Below are positions 37,901-50,800 of a stretch of 64,000 nt of DNA, piece after piece. The translations under genes were made by a program, and so were the position numbers. How positions within the stretch are numbered: position 1 is the first letter of the stretch; every line of letters starts with the position of its first letter. The notes beneath the pieces were generated by a model. It saw only the letters and a program-made list of their open reading frames with translations, ran no database searches and was not told the origin of the DNA. This DNA is from Pleodorina starrii (taxonomy: Eukaryota; Chlorophyta; Chlorophyceae; Chlamydomonadales; Volvocaceae): the NCBI GenBank assembly GCA_030267565.1, contig BRXU01000027.1:605001-669000 (forward strand), read 5' to 3'.

Positions 37901-40900
37901 TCCCCCTCCTTCCAAGCCTCACGCAGTGGCAGCGGCCGCAGCACCCGCGCCGGCGCCTCCACCTCCCTCCGCTGCCCCCGCCGCCGCCGAGGACGACTCC
38001 TCACTGACCGTGCCGCTCTCCGCCCCCCCGCCCGCCCCACTGCTCCCCGACTCAAGCCCCCCCCGGCTCGCCCGCGCCGCCTCACCGCCCGGCGCCCCAT
38101 CCGCCCACACCACCCCGCTCCCCAGCTCCCGCTTCGCCCCGCCGCCCCCACCCCCGCTCCCCTCCACATACGACAGCTCCCCCGCCCCCAGCTCCAGGGA
38201 CGTCCCTCCTCCTCCCACGCCTCCGCCCCCTCCAACGCCGCCAAAGGCGACCGAGCCGCTCGGCCCCGCGCCCTGAAGTCCCGCCATCGAGCTCCGCTCC
38301 CGTCGCGGCGAGTTGTTTCTCGCGCCCTTGAGCGCCCGCGCCGCCGACAGCATCTCCATGGCTTGCGATACGCCCACCATGCCCTCCGGCCGCTCCTGGC
38401 GGAGCTTCCTCAGCGCCAGCTCCAGGGGCTGCGCCAGAGCCGCCTCGTCCTTGGCCTTGGAGGCGCGGGGGCCGCGGGTGGGCTTCTCGCCTGCGGGGAG
38501 AGGAGAGGAGGGGGAGCGGAGGGGAGGGGAGGGGTTTCCGAGTGAGGTGCGTCGTTGGCACACTGGTTGCAGCAACCAGCCCCCTACATAACCAGGAAGG
38601 GGATGGGAGGGGAGGAGGAAAGGGGGGGAAGAAAGGAGGGGGCTGCGCGGGGAGGGGAGGGAAGGGGGATGGTGATGAGGGAAGGGATGGGAGGCGGAGG
38701 TCCATGTCCATGTCGGCGGCGGTGAGGAGTCAATCCGCCCACCCACAGGGGCTGCGTCAGTATCGTGCGGTGCAGCAGGCGCCCACTCCCTGATCAATCC
38801 CCTCCCTCCCCCTCCCTACCTCTCTACCCCCTTCCCCTCAGTCTGACTATTTCGCAACCCCTCCCTCCCCCCTTCCGCCCCCTCTCCATCCGCCCCCCTC
38901 CCCCCCCCCCTCCACTCCACTCCTCCTCCCACCTGGCGGCTGCGCCACCGCCGCCCCCGCCGCCCCAAACACCCTCCTCAGCATCTCCCGCTGCGTCTGA
39001 AGGTCCGTGTCCGACTGGGCCCGCAGCATCGCGTTGCGCATCGCCGTGGGCCCTATGGTCGTGAACCCGCCCGCCTCAGCCCAGTCCAACACGTGATCCT
39101 CGATGGACTGAGGGAGGGAGGGCGGGGGGGATGTCAGGAGAGGGGTGGTACAAGAAAACGGCCCCGGGTGGGGGCGGGATGTCGGGGGAAGGAAGCAGCC
39201 TAAGGGGGGAAGGCGCCCGATTGGAGAAAGCGGGTTGGTGGCGTTGGGGTGCGAGCGCGGAGACCGGGAGGAGAAGGCTGGGTTGGATTTGCGTTTCATA
39301 GGCAGGAAGGGCAGGGCAGGGAAGGGAGGGAAGCGCCGGGCGTCGTAATCCAATCGGGGGCGTCGGGGTAACGAGCGGCCCGGCACTGGAGCCGTGTTCC
39401 GGAGGGGGTAGGCGGTGAGAGTCAGCCCCTCTCCCTCCCCCCCCACACAATACCGGTACACCCACGCGCCCACCTGCAGCCAGTCCAATCGGTTGTGCAG
39501 GTGCTGCTGCCTCAGCGTCTCCACGAAAACGCCCTGGTTGTACTCTGCAGCGGCAGGATCAGCGTTGGGGGGGGGAGCGGGGTGGAGACGTGGAGTGACG
39601 GGGGGAGCGGAGGGCGAGGGGCGGCAGCTGCGGCTACGGCGGGGCAGGCCCGGCCCGGGCCGCCCGGGGGCGCCTCAACAAACGTACATGGCTCTGTTCA
39701 CCAGACGGTCACATGATTCCCTATAACACACACACACACACACACATACACGCGCGCGCGTGTGTAAACACGTGTAAACACAGCTAAGGCGCGGGTGTCC
39801 TTGCCTCGCCCACCCAGTTAAGACCCCACCGCCTCACCCGCGTCCTCCTCGAACAGCCTCGCGTACTGCACCATCTCGTGCACCGCCTCATCATCCAACG
39901 CATCGAACAGATCACTCAGGTGGGCTGCCGACAGCGCAGTCACCAGACCCGCGCCGCGAGGGCCGATCTCCATCGGGCCAGGAGCAGAACCGCCGTCGCC
40001 GCCGTCGCCGGCGGCGGCGCCGCCTCCGGCGGCGCCGGCGGCGCCGGCGGCGCCGCCGCCGCCGCCTCCGGCGGCGGCGGCTGCGGCGGCAGCCGCGGCC
40101 GCGGCCGCCGCGGCGGCGGCAGCCGCCGCCGCCGCCTCCCGCTTCGCTCCTTCCTGCCCCAGCAGTTTGGTGAGTGTCTCCCGAATGTCGGCTTTTCGCA
40201 GCCAGCCGGTGACTCGGCCGCTGTTCTTGTCCGAGTCGGTGGCGAGGAGGGCATCAAGGACGGCGCTGCGGAGGCGGTCCTGGCCGTCTCGCGCGCAGTC
40301 GTCCAGATCGCCCGCCAGAACCTGGGGGTGGTTGGGAGGGTTATGACTTATGAGCGGTGGGGAAGAGCGTAAGGGTTTATGCGGGTGTATGTGTGCGGGG
40401 TTGCGGTGACGAGGAGCGCATCGCCCCCTCCTCCCCCCACTCCCCATTCCCACCAACCCCCCACTCCCACCTTGAAGAACAGGTAGCAGTCGGGGTCGTA
40501 CTGGTGCTGCCCCAGCGTGTACAACAGGTTGTAGGCCGCCTCGGTGGCAGCCCGGGGGGCGCCGTGTTTGCGCTGCAGGAACACGGCCAGGTAGTCTGTG
40601 AGCAGGATACGGCAGCCGTGCTGGGTCTCGAACTCGCGCTTCGACTGCCACACCGAATTGACGATGCGCTCCGATTCGCCCTTCTCCATCTGGCGATTGA
40701 AGACCTGGGGGGCGGTGAGGGGGAGGTGGAGGCGGGGAGGGGGAGGCGGGGAGGGGAGGGGGAGCAGCGGGAGGGGGGTTTGAAGAGCGAAATGCAAGCA
40801 AGAACGAAATCCACCATCCACCCACCCCACCCCCACCTACCGTAATCACCCAGCCCCACTCCCAATCCCAACACCCTTCCTCCTCCCTCCCCACCTTTCC

Positions 40901-43900
40901 CTCTGCCTGCAGCACCGGCAGCACCTCCTCTCCGCTGCCCAGTCCGCTGAAGTACTCGGGTCGCTTCTGCAGCACGTAGGCGTGCAGCGGGGAGGGCTTG
41001 CGGCCCTGCACGGTGCGAGCCACGTTGCGCAGGTCGTGCATGCGTCCCTCGCGCTCCACCTTCCGCATGTCGTTCAGGTTGCGCTTCAGCTTGTTGACCT
41101 GGGAGTGAGTGAGGGAGCGAGTGTGTGTGTGTGCGGGGGGGGGATGGGGGGGGAGGGGGTGGGGGAGGGGGGGAGGGGGTAAAAAGAAGATACCGCAGCG
41201 GAGACGGAGACGGCGTTAGCGAACGGACCCGGGGGGGGGGAGGGGGAGGGGGGGAAGACACGTGAGGGGCAGGGAGCGAGAGAGGGGTACCTTCATGATA
41301 AGGGGTGCGAGGGGGAAGGGAGGGGGAGGGCTGGTATCTGGTTACAAGCGGTGGGGTCCGCGGCGGCTTGCTGCGCAGCGCTTGAGTACTTCCCTTCCCC
41401 CCGGGACCGGGACTGGGACCGGGACTGGGACCAGAACACCCTCCTCCTCCACCATCCACCAGAGCGACACCCAACTGGAAAAAGCTCGCTCCCTCCCTGT
41501 TCCCCCTTCCCTTCCCCCCCTCCCCCCCCCACTCGCCTGCTTCCTGAGGTTGTTGTTGATGTCCTGCAGCCTCTCTACCCGGTCCCGAGTGCTCATGGCC
41601 GCCAGCTCGAGAGCCTCCGTGATGGAGCCACCGATGTCGGCGGCGGTGTGGCGGAAGCGGGTGGCCAGGATACCGGCGAGGGACCTGGGCCGGGGGCGGG
41701 GGCGGGTGGGTGGGTGGGTGGGGTTGGGGGGTGTTGTGGGTGGCGTGGGTCGCGAGACATTTGAGCCGGAGGCGCGAATTTCCTAGTTGGGCGGGTGGGG
41801 GGTCCTGGGGGCAAGGAAGAACACGACAACGGTGCGCGTTCGGGAGGCGAGGCCCCAGAGCCGCCGCCGCCGCCGCAGGAGCAGCAACAGCAGCAGCAAC
41901 AGTACGGCAACCAATACCCACTTGTACGGCACCGTGTCCGCGCCGGCGATGCTGAATGTGCCCAGCAGCAGGCAGGCGATCGAGTGCGGGTCGATCGAGT
42001 GGTTGGCCATCTGCCCCACCGCCTCCACCGCCTCCTCACTCAGCCACTTGCTCAGCGCCGTGGCGGCATCGGGCCGCGTCAGCAGCCCGTGCAGCCACTG
42101 GTGCTGCTCCCGAATGTCCGGCAGACCCGCGGGGGAGATAAGGGAGGACAGGGCCAGCGCGCGGCGGGAGGCGCCGGCGGCGCCGCCGCCGGCGGCGCCG
42201 CCGGCGCCCTGCGGCGCCGCCAGCGCCGCGCCTCCTTCGTTATGTCGGTGCGACTGGGTGCGGTGGAAGGGCGGCAGGGGGTTGTTGACGCGGCGGGGGC
42301 CGCCGACGGCGGTGTTGCCGCGGGAGGAGTTGGGGTCGAGGGAGGAGTTGGGGTCCGGAGGGTGGGCGGAGGGCGGGTGGCCGCCGGGGCCGTGGGCCAG
42401 GTTGTGCGTGCTGTTGTGGTGGGACACTGCGGGGAGGGAAAGGGAAAGGGAGCAAGGGGGAGAGGGGGGTTGAGGGGTCAAGGGGGTCAGGGGAGGTTTT
42501 GGCTTCAAAGCAAAGCTCGCCTTCGGGTAACCTTGCCCGCCCCCCTTCCTCCGCCAGCCCAGCCCAGCCCAGCCCTTTCTTCCCCGCTTACCCCCTCCCC
42601 CCTTCCCTCCCCCGCTTACCCCCCTCCCCCTCCTCCCCATCCCCCCCCGCTCACCCGGCTTTGCGCTCTTGAGCCGCGCCCTCTGCGGACTCGCATTGTC
42701 CGCCATCCCCAGCCCCAGCCCCTCCAGCGCCTCCGCCGTCACACTCCCCAGCGGCCCCGACCCCAGGTTGAAGGAGCTGCCCTCCCCCCCCAGGTGCGGG
42801 GCGTTGGGGGGCGGCCCCGAGGGGTCGATGTGGCGACACGCCCCCAGCAGGTGGCACCAGGGCAACACGTTGCCGCCGGTGGGGGACACACCCAGAAGCA
42901 GACGGTGCATGTCCTGGGGGGGGGGGAAGGGGGCGTGTGGAGGCAGGGGGGAGCGTGTGTGTATGGGAGGGGCCGGGGAAGGGGAGAAAAGGCATGCGCA
43001 CACCCATACACACACACACCAGCCCGGGACACCCCTTCCAGTCCCCCTCCCCGACCCCCTCACCCCCCCCACCTGTGCCGGCACTCCCGCCCTCAGCCCC
43101 GTCAGTGTCAGCGCCGCCTCGTCCACCTCCATGAGCTCCCAGGGGGGGGTGCGGGGCTGGTCGGGGCGGGGGCTGCGAGCACCGAACTCCTCACGCATAG
43201 TGGCCAGCTCCTCGGCGGTGCCCTGGACCCTGTGCGTGTGTGTGTGGGGGGGGGGGCGGGGGCGGGGGGGGGGCGGGGGGCGTGAAGGGAGCAATCCGAA
43301 AGAGGGAGGGGGGGGCCACATGTGGCAATTGCACAGGCTACAGGAGGGAGGTCAGTGAGGCAGTGAGTGAGGCCGTGAGAAGTGAGTGAGCGGGAGTGAG
43401 TGAGCGGGACTGAAGGGGGGGATGGAGGTGCGGGGTGCGAGCTGGCCCTTCTCCTCGCCCTCCCCACCCCCTCCTCCTCCCCGATTTCCGGCCATCCCCG
43501 CCTTCCTCTCACCCCTCACCCCTCCCCTCCCCACACCTGGCCACCGCCGCCGCCAGCTCCTTGTCCCTCTCCGCCAGGTCTGCCTGAGTGCGTTGCAGCA
43601 GAGCCTGTGTGCCGGCTAGCTGCCGCTCCAACATGCTCATCTGGGGGGGGGGAGGAAGAGGGGGGGAGGGGGAGGAGGGGGAGGGGGGAGGATGAGAAAC
43701 ATGAAACCCCGCAGCGATGGGACGGAGGGGCCAGGGAGGGGCGGGGGGGAGGGCGGAGGAGGTGGGCGGGAGCTGGGGGGGACAGGAGCCGAGGGGAGGA
43801 CACGGGGCCGGCTCGGCAAGCGGGTGGGAGCGGGTGGCGCGAGGACGCGAACGTAACGACGGGACACAAGAACGGCCACGCCCCCCTCCGTCCGCAACCC

Positions 43901-44795
43901 TGCCCCCGCCAGCCCTCCGCTCTCCACCCACCCCTCAAACACCCTCACAGCCACCCCCCCCCACCTGCACTTTGAGCGCATCCAGTTCCCTCCGCAACTC
44001 ATCCGGCTGAGCGGCCCTCAGTCGGGCCAACTCCAACTCCACCTGAAACAAACCCGAGGGGGAGTGGGGGGACACGACCCGGAGGAGGGGGGTTTTAGGG
44101 GTCAGGGGGAAGGGAGGGCGGCGGGGGAAAGGCCAGGGGGGGGGTGAGGAGAGGGTAAGAGAGGGGGAGGGACGTGTTCCAGGTGGGGGGATGGGGTCTG
44201 GGGTGAGGCTGTGGGGGTGGCGCGCAGGCGTGGCTAGCGGTGCGCGCTATACCTTCGCTCCTCGGCCTTGCAGCGGGCCGGCCACACCCACAGGTACACA
44301 TGACGCCTCTCCCTCTTACACACCCCTTCCCTCCCTCCCTCCCTTCCCCCCTCCCTCCCCCCTCCCCCGCCCTCACATCCGCGTGCCGGGCCCTCATGTG
44401 CTCCGCCTCCATCTTGGCCGCCAGCAGCCGCCGATTGAGCAGGTCGTTCATGTGACTCATCTCCCCCTTGTCGGCCTCGCTGCGAGCAAGCGCCTCCGCC
44501 TTCTCAGCGGCGGCCTGCGCGGCGGCGCGGCGGGCGGCCAGTGCCGTGGATCGGGCCGCGTCCCGGTCCGCCAGCAGCGTGTAGAGCAGCTGACGGAGGG
44601 AGTCCCAGGACAGAGACATTAGGTAGCCGCGTTCAACACACAGCGTGGCGGCCTGAGGGGATGTATGGAGGGAGGGGGAGGGGATGGAGGGAGGGGGCGG
44701 GAGGGGAGGGGAGGGGAGGGAGGGGGAGGGGTACTACTGGACAAGAGAGGAGGGAGGGGCGGAGGGTCAGGGTAAGGGGTATGGTTACTATGCCC

Positions 44796-44836
<41 letters not shown>

Positions 44837-47800
44837 ACTCTCACACAGAATATGGACTGGGTTGGGCATCTGCCGGAGAGCTTTTCCAGATGCTCCACAC
44901 TCTCCCCTTAGGGAACCCCCTCTCCGTTGCTCTTCTGCCCTGTGGCCTCCCTCCGGCAATAAACAAGACACACACACACACTCACACCCGTGTCATACTC
45001 TCCCCCTCCCTTGCACACACAGCCATCCATCCCACCCCCACCCCCACCCCACCCACCCGTCCTTTCGCTGCGGTATCTTCTTCATTTACCCCCCCACCTC
45101 ACCCCACCCCCCCGCCCCACCTGCCCCGCCCACCTGCCCCGCCAGCTCCGCCATGCAGCGACTGAGCAGCGTCTCCTGGTGCTTCAGCACCGGCCCATCC
45201 AGATAGCCCTCGGGGTCCCGCAGCAGCAGCAACGACTCGGGACCTGCAAACGCAGGCAGAGGAGCCGGGACCTGCTGCAGGGCCTGCTGCTGGGCCGGCT
45301 GGGGCAGGTAGCCGGGGGGAAACAGAGCCTGCGCCTGAGCCTGAGCCTGCTGCTGCTGCTGCTGGGGGGCAGGCGCCGAGCGCTCGGGGGAGACGGTGGT
45401 GGTGTTGTGCGCCTGGCGGGGAAGGCGCTCCGGCGAGGAGGCACCGCCGCCCAGCGCCGCCATACCCGCGGAGATCTGCGGCCGCGGAGACGAGGCGGGT
45501 GCAGGCGCGGAGCCGTCCTGGGTGCGAGAGCCGCCGCCGCCGCCGCCGCCGCCTCCGCCGCCTCCGGCTGCGGCGCTGGGCCCTGATGACGCGGCCTTGT
45601 GCACACCTGCCCTCGGGGGGGAGCCGTCGGGGGCGCTGCGGGGCCGGGCGGCCATCACGTGGCGCCGCAGCGCATGGAACTGCTCGTCCAGCCACAGCCT
45701 GGCGGGGGGGGGTGGTTGGGAGGGGAGGGCAGAGGGAAGGGGAGGGGAGGGGAGGGATGACGACCAAGACCCACAGCGATGGAACCGAGAGGGGAGGGGA
45801 GGGGAGAGGGGGTACAGTATGACAAGAGTAAACCCTATACAGCCCCCCCTCCCCCCCGGTCGCCCCACCTGACTGCCAGTGCGTCCCGCCTGCTGGTGGA
45901 CATGGCATCCGGGTAGGTGCTCTTGAACCACTTGAGGGCGGCGGGGTCGGGCTCCAGGAGGGGGGCCTCGGCGGGGGGAGGCACGGAGCTGGACAGGCTG
46001 GCCATGAAACCAGCGGGGACTGGGGGGCAGCGGGGGAGGGGGCAGCGGGGGTTGGGGCAGCGGGATAGGGAACGGGGGAAGACCAGGGGATGCAGGGGGG
46101 AATATCCACGGAGCGGCAGGGAGGGCTTTTCGATATGAAGGGGTTATCCATGTACAGGCCAGAGCCACGTATAGGAGGGAGGGCGCCGCTGCTGCTGTAG
46201 CGGGTGCAGCGGGAGGCGAGGGGCGGCGTGCTGGCGCAAGGCCCCAAGGCGGGGATGCCAGGAGGTACGTGGGCGGCGTTGGCACCCCCTCCCCTGGCAT
46301 CCAGTTCCCGCACACACACCACTCCCGCTGATGCCCCCCCCCACCCCCCCCAACCCACCCCCCCACCCACCCGCCTCCGGTGGCAGCCTCAGCGCCGCAT
46401 CCAGCAGCGCCCGCTGGTACTCGGGCTCCCACGTGTATTTGCTAAACACATGCCGTACACCCCCACCGCCACCGCCCCCCCCACCGCCCCCGAGGCTGCC
46501 GGCGGGGGGCCGCAGCGGCGACACCAGCTCCACCAGGGCCCCGCCCATCAGGGTGGGACTGGGGCTGGGGATGGGGACGGGGCCGGCCAGGCCCACCGCC
46601 GCCGCCGCCCCCGCGGGCAGCGCGACGGTGAGGCCCGGGCTGGGGCCGGGGCCAGAGCCCCCGCCGGAGCCGACTGCGGGTGGGGGCGCGTAGGCGGCGC
46701 CCGTGGAGCGGCGGACAGCGGCTGGTGTGGGTCCGCGGGCGGGCGGGGGGAGGGAGGGAGGGAGGGAGGGAGGGAGGGAGGGAGGGCGGGAGGGAGGGAG
46801 GGAGGGAGGGAGGGAGGGAGGGAGGGAGGGAGGGAGGGAGGGAGGGAGGGAGGGAGGGAGGGAGGGAGGGAGGGAGGGAGGGAGGGAGGGAGGGAAGGGA
46901 GGGAGGGGCGGGGCGCAGGGGTAAAGGTTGGCGAGGCGCGCATGTGAGAGTACCGGGGTCGGGGTTATCGCTGGCTGGCTGATGGGTTTTTCCTCCTCGC
47001 CTTCCAGCCCTTCCCGCAGAGCAAACCAGCCCCCCACCCCTCCCTGGACCTCACCACTCCCCCTGACCACTCCCCCTGACCCCTCCCGGCGTCGAGCGGG
47101 CTCTCACGAAGGCAGCCCCGGCGACAAGCCGGCCTCCGCCCCCGCTCCCATCCACCCCTCACGTTCCCGCTCCGGAACCCACCAATGGGCATCTCAGACC
47201 CGGGCGACCTGCTCCTGCCGCCCCCGCCGACTCCAGCCCCGCCGACACTGACCGAGCCCCCCAGCCCCGCGCCCGGAAGCCCCGGCAGCGCGCCGCGCCG
47301 CCCGGACACCGGACCCCGACCGCCGCCACTGCCGGCGGCGACGGCGCCGGAGCCGGGCCCGGGCCCCGCGCCGCCGCTGCTGACGCTCCCGGCGCCCGTG
47401 CCGCGCGGCTGGTCCGCCATCCGCCGGGCTTGGGGCACGCGGCCGAGCGGCGAGGTACTCGAGACGCCGTGGTGTGGGTGTGGGTGCGGGTGCGGGTGGG
47501 GGTGAGGGCTGGTGCCGTGGCCTGCGGCCCCGCCTCCGGCTGCTGGTGCTGCGGACCCCAGCTGTTGCTGCTGCTGCTGCAGCTGCAAGTTGACGTGGTG
47601 TGCGGTGAGGGGGCCCACGTAGGTGTACGGCGGCGGCCCGGCGCCGCCGTCTTCGGAGCTCTGTTTGCTGCTGGAGCTGCAGCGGTGGGAACGGGGGAGG
47701 GGGGAGGGTTTGGAAGCGAGGTGTGGTGCGGTAAGGTGGCCGACCCCCAACCGTCACTCCCACTGCCCTCTGGAGTAGTGGCCAGTAACAGCATTGCGCC

Positions 47801-50800
47801 TGGCCACACACACCCCCTCAAGTGTATCCCACCAGCCTTCGCCCCATCAGCACCACCGCCACCACCTCCCCGGCCCCGCCGCTCTTCCCGTGAGGACAGG
47901 CAGTCCCCGCCGGTACATTTGAACATTTCCCGCCCACCCCCGAACAAAGGCCCCGCCGAGGGCCCCTGTGTGCGTGCTCACACGCATTGAGGGCAGCTGT
48001 GCATGCCAGCTATGCATGCACTGCAGGCAGCGCCCAAAGGAGGGGGGAGATTCAGCGGCTGTGTCACCCGCCGCACCTGTCCATGGAGGGGTACTTGGAG
48101 GGGCTGACGCTGTAGTGCTGTCCACGGATGTCGGGCAGGGGCACCACCTGACTGACGTTCTCGGCGAGCAGGTCGCCGCCTGAGCTTGACCTCAGGACGT
48201 CCGTGGCCATAGTCCCCCCGCGGGGTTGTGGCGTCAAGCGACTAGCGGCGGGCTGATGGCGTATGCAAGCGCTCCGCCAGCTCAGGCGCGGCTACCGCCG
48301 CGCTGGTCGAAGCTCCACGGCTGCGTCGCCAGATTTTTGCAGGTTTTGGTTGGGGGCTTTGCGCGCCGCGTCTGGGGCTTGCGCGTTTCCGAAACAGGTC
48401 GGTGGAATGTAAAGAGTAGACGAAGGAGCCACGCGCCACAAGCTGATGAGGGTATAAACCTCCTTGACTTATGTCCTAAGCTCCTATTGAGTTTACGAGA
48501 TTGCGAGGAATGACCGCTCGGATGAAGCTCGAAGGATTTCCATTGAGACAAGCTTAACCGACGAAAAGTTAAGCCTCATTTATTGCGAGCATGCAAATGT
48601 GGCATAGGTATGCTCGTCAACTACAATTATGCCCACTATTGCCTCGACAGGACAAAACACTCGACGTGGTAACACCTTAGGTAGGAACAGACAACAGAGT
48701 CAATAGCCATGTAAAGGTAGTACAGATAGTTCAGAATAAGTCTCGTCTTAGCGATTGTCCACGCACACAGCAAACGCAGCTGGACAGGTTAGTGGGAAAA
48801 AAACTGTCATGTACGGCCTGGCGATCAAAGAGCAACCACAACCTAGAAGCTCAAAACTTGGTATTCTGCAACTCCCCCTGCCTAGAGTTGACAGCAGCTA
48901 GGGATCGCAGACATCTGGGTTCTGGAGCGTAAAACCGGCTAACACAGTTCCCAGCCCTTGATCTTAAATACTTTATTTCTTTTGCAGAATTTCAACTACA
49001 GTTCTTTAATTCTGTTGAAAAGGAATCATGCAAGTCCTAGGGTCGGGTCGTGTGGCGCTGGGGCGTTCAGCCTGTGGTCGTCGCGCCGCTCCCGCTGTGG
49101 TGACCGTTCCACGTGTATGCAGCCAGAGAATCTCCCCTACTCATCCAATTGATGCGTCTGGCGGGCTGGCTGCACCGCTGCGCAGCGCGCCAGGCGTGCT
49201 GGGGCGCCGGTCCGCTCGCGGTGCTGTGCGGGTCCAGGCCTTCCTGAACAAGTTGTTCCGGAGTGACCCAGCGGACGGCACACGCAAGAAGTATCAGGCG
49301 CGGGTGGACCAAATCAACGCGCTCGAGCCGGCGATGCAGACGCTGACAGATGACCAGCTGCGCGCAAAGACGCTGGAGTTCAAGGAGCGCGTTCGCAAGG
49401 GAGAGAGCCTGGAGAGCATCTTGCCGGAGGCTTTCGCGGTGAGATTGCCAGCGCCGAGCCTGCTCAGGCCCTCGTGACGCCGCCCCTAAGCGTGCACTTC
49501 CCGCCCTCCGGCCCCCACCGACGCGGTCGGCCGCCCTCCAAAACCCCTGGCGCTCACCGCAACCCTCTCCTGCATCCTCACCCTCACTGGGGCTGCGACC
49601 CACATGGCATCCAGCCCATAAGCCTGCGTATGTTGATGCGAGGGTAGCGTCGCAGAGGGGGTTCCACCGCAGCAGGGGCCCCCGCGCGGCCCCTGCCGGA
49701 GGTACGGTCGCTCCAGCCCCGAGGTCCCAGGCCCCGGCCTAGCCCAGCCGTTTGAGGGACATGCGCTGCATGCCTGCTGGCTGGAATCCGGCGGGCTGGG
49801 CGCCTGTGCACCGGTGGGCAGGGTGTGTGTTGCTGTGCGGCGGCAGCCGTCCAGCGAGCATTTCCTGGAGTAGCGAGTGTCGAGGATTCCGTCAGAGCTG
49901 ATGCAGCTGGCGACCCCTCCAAGCAAAGGGGCGGTTTCCGTCCTTACTGGGATCGATCGCCCGATCTCCTGGCTTGGCCCAGCCTAGGCGGTTGCTGACT
50001 TGCGTTACAGGCAGCTGGAGGTGGGGGAGGGGCAGGATCCAGCGAGGGGGGGTTGACCACCGATAGGCCGAAGAAGCGGGGGGCAGGACCCGGTGATGGG
50101 GGGCGGTGGGGGCTGAAGTCGCCAAACTGTGCTGCTTGGGGAGGGAGCCCGCGGCCAGTGCACAGTGTGCAGCGGGGGCGGCTGGGAAAGGTCGGGTATG
50201 CGTCGGGGCGGGTACGGGTGCGAGTCGCCCCTTATGCCAAGGGGCCAATTGGCGAAGGGGTCACGACACGGGTTGCCCGGATTACCGCTCGGCCTGCCTT
50301 CGCCTCACCTCGCCTCGCCTCATGGGCTCCGCCCAGCCCCACCTCGTGACCCCGCCTCCGCAGCAGCCTCCCGGGCCCTCACCCCTGCTGCCAAATCAGC
50401 CCCTGCCCTTCGAACCCCCGCAAACCCCAAACGCCCTCACCCCGCCTCGCTTACCGTTCCCCGGGGGCCACGTCACGCCGCGCCACGCCCCTCCCTCATG
50501 TGGCAGCCCTCTCTCACCGCCTGCTCTCCTTTCCCGCGGGTGCTGGGACCCACAAGCCAACCGCCACCGCACACATCCCCCGCATTCGCGCCGTCCGCCC
50601 CCTCGACGTTTGCGACAGCCCCTGCTCCATATTTGGACTGCTTCCGCTCTCCCTCTCTCCTCTTTCTCTTTTCTCTCTCTCCCCATAGGCTCGCCCGCTC
50701 GGACTCTCTTCACGTGACCGCCTTCCACCCGCTGCCGCCCACCGCCTCTTTGGACTGTGACACCCTACCTCACCCGCCCGCCCTGTCGCCCTGCCCGGCC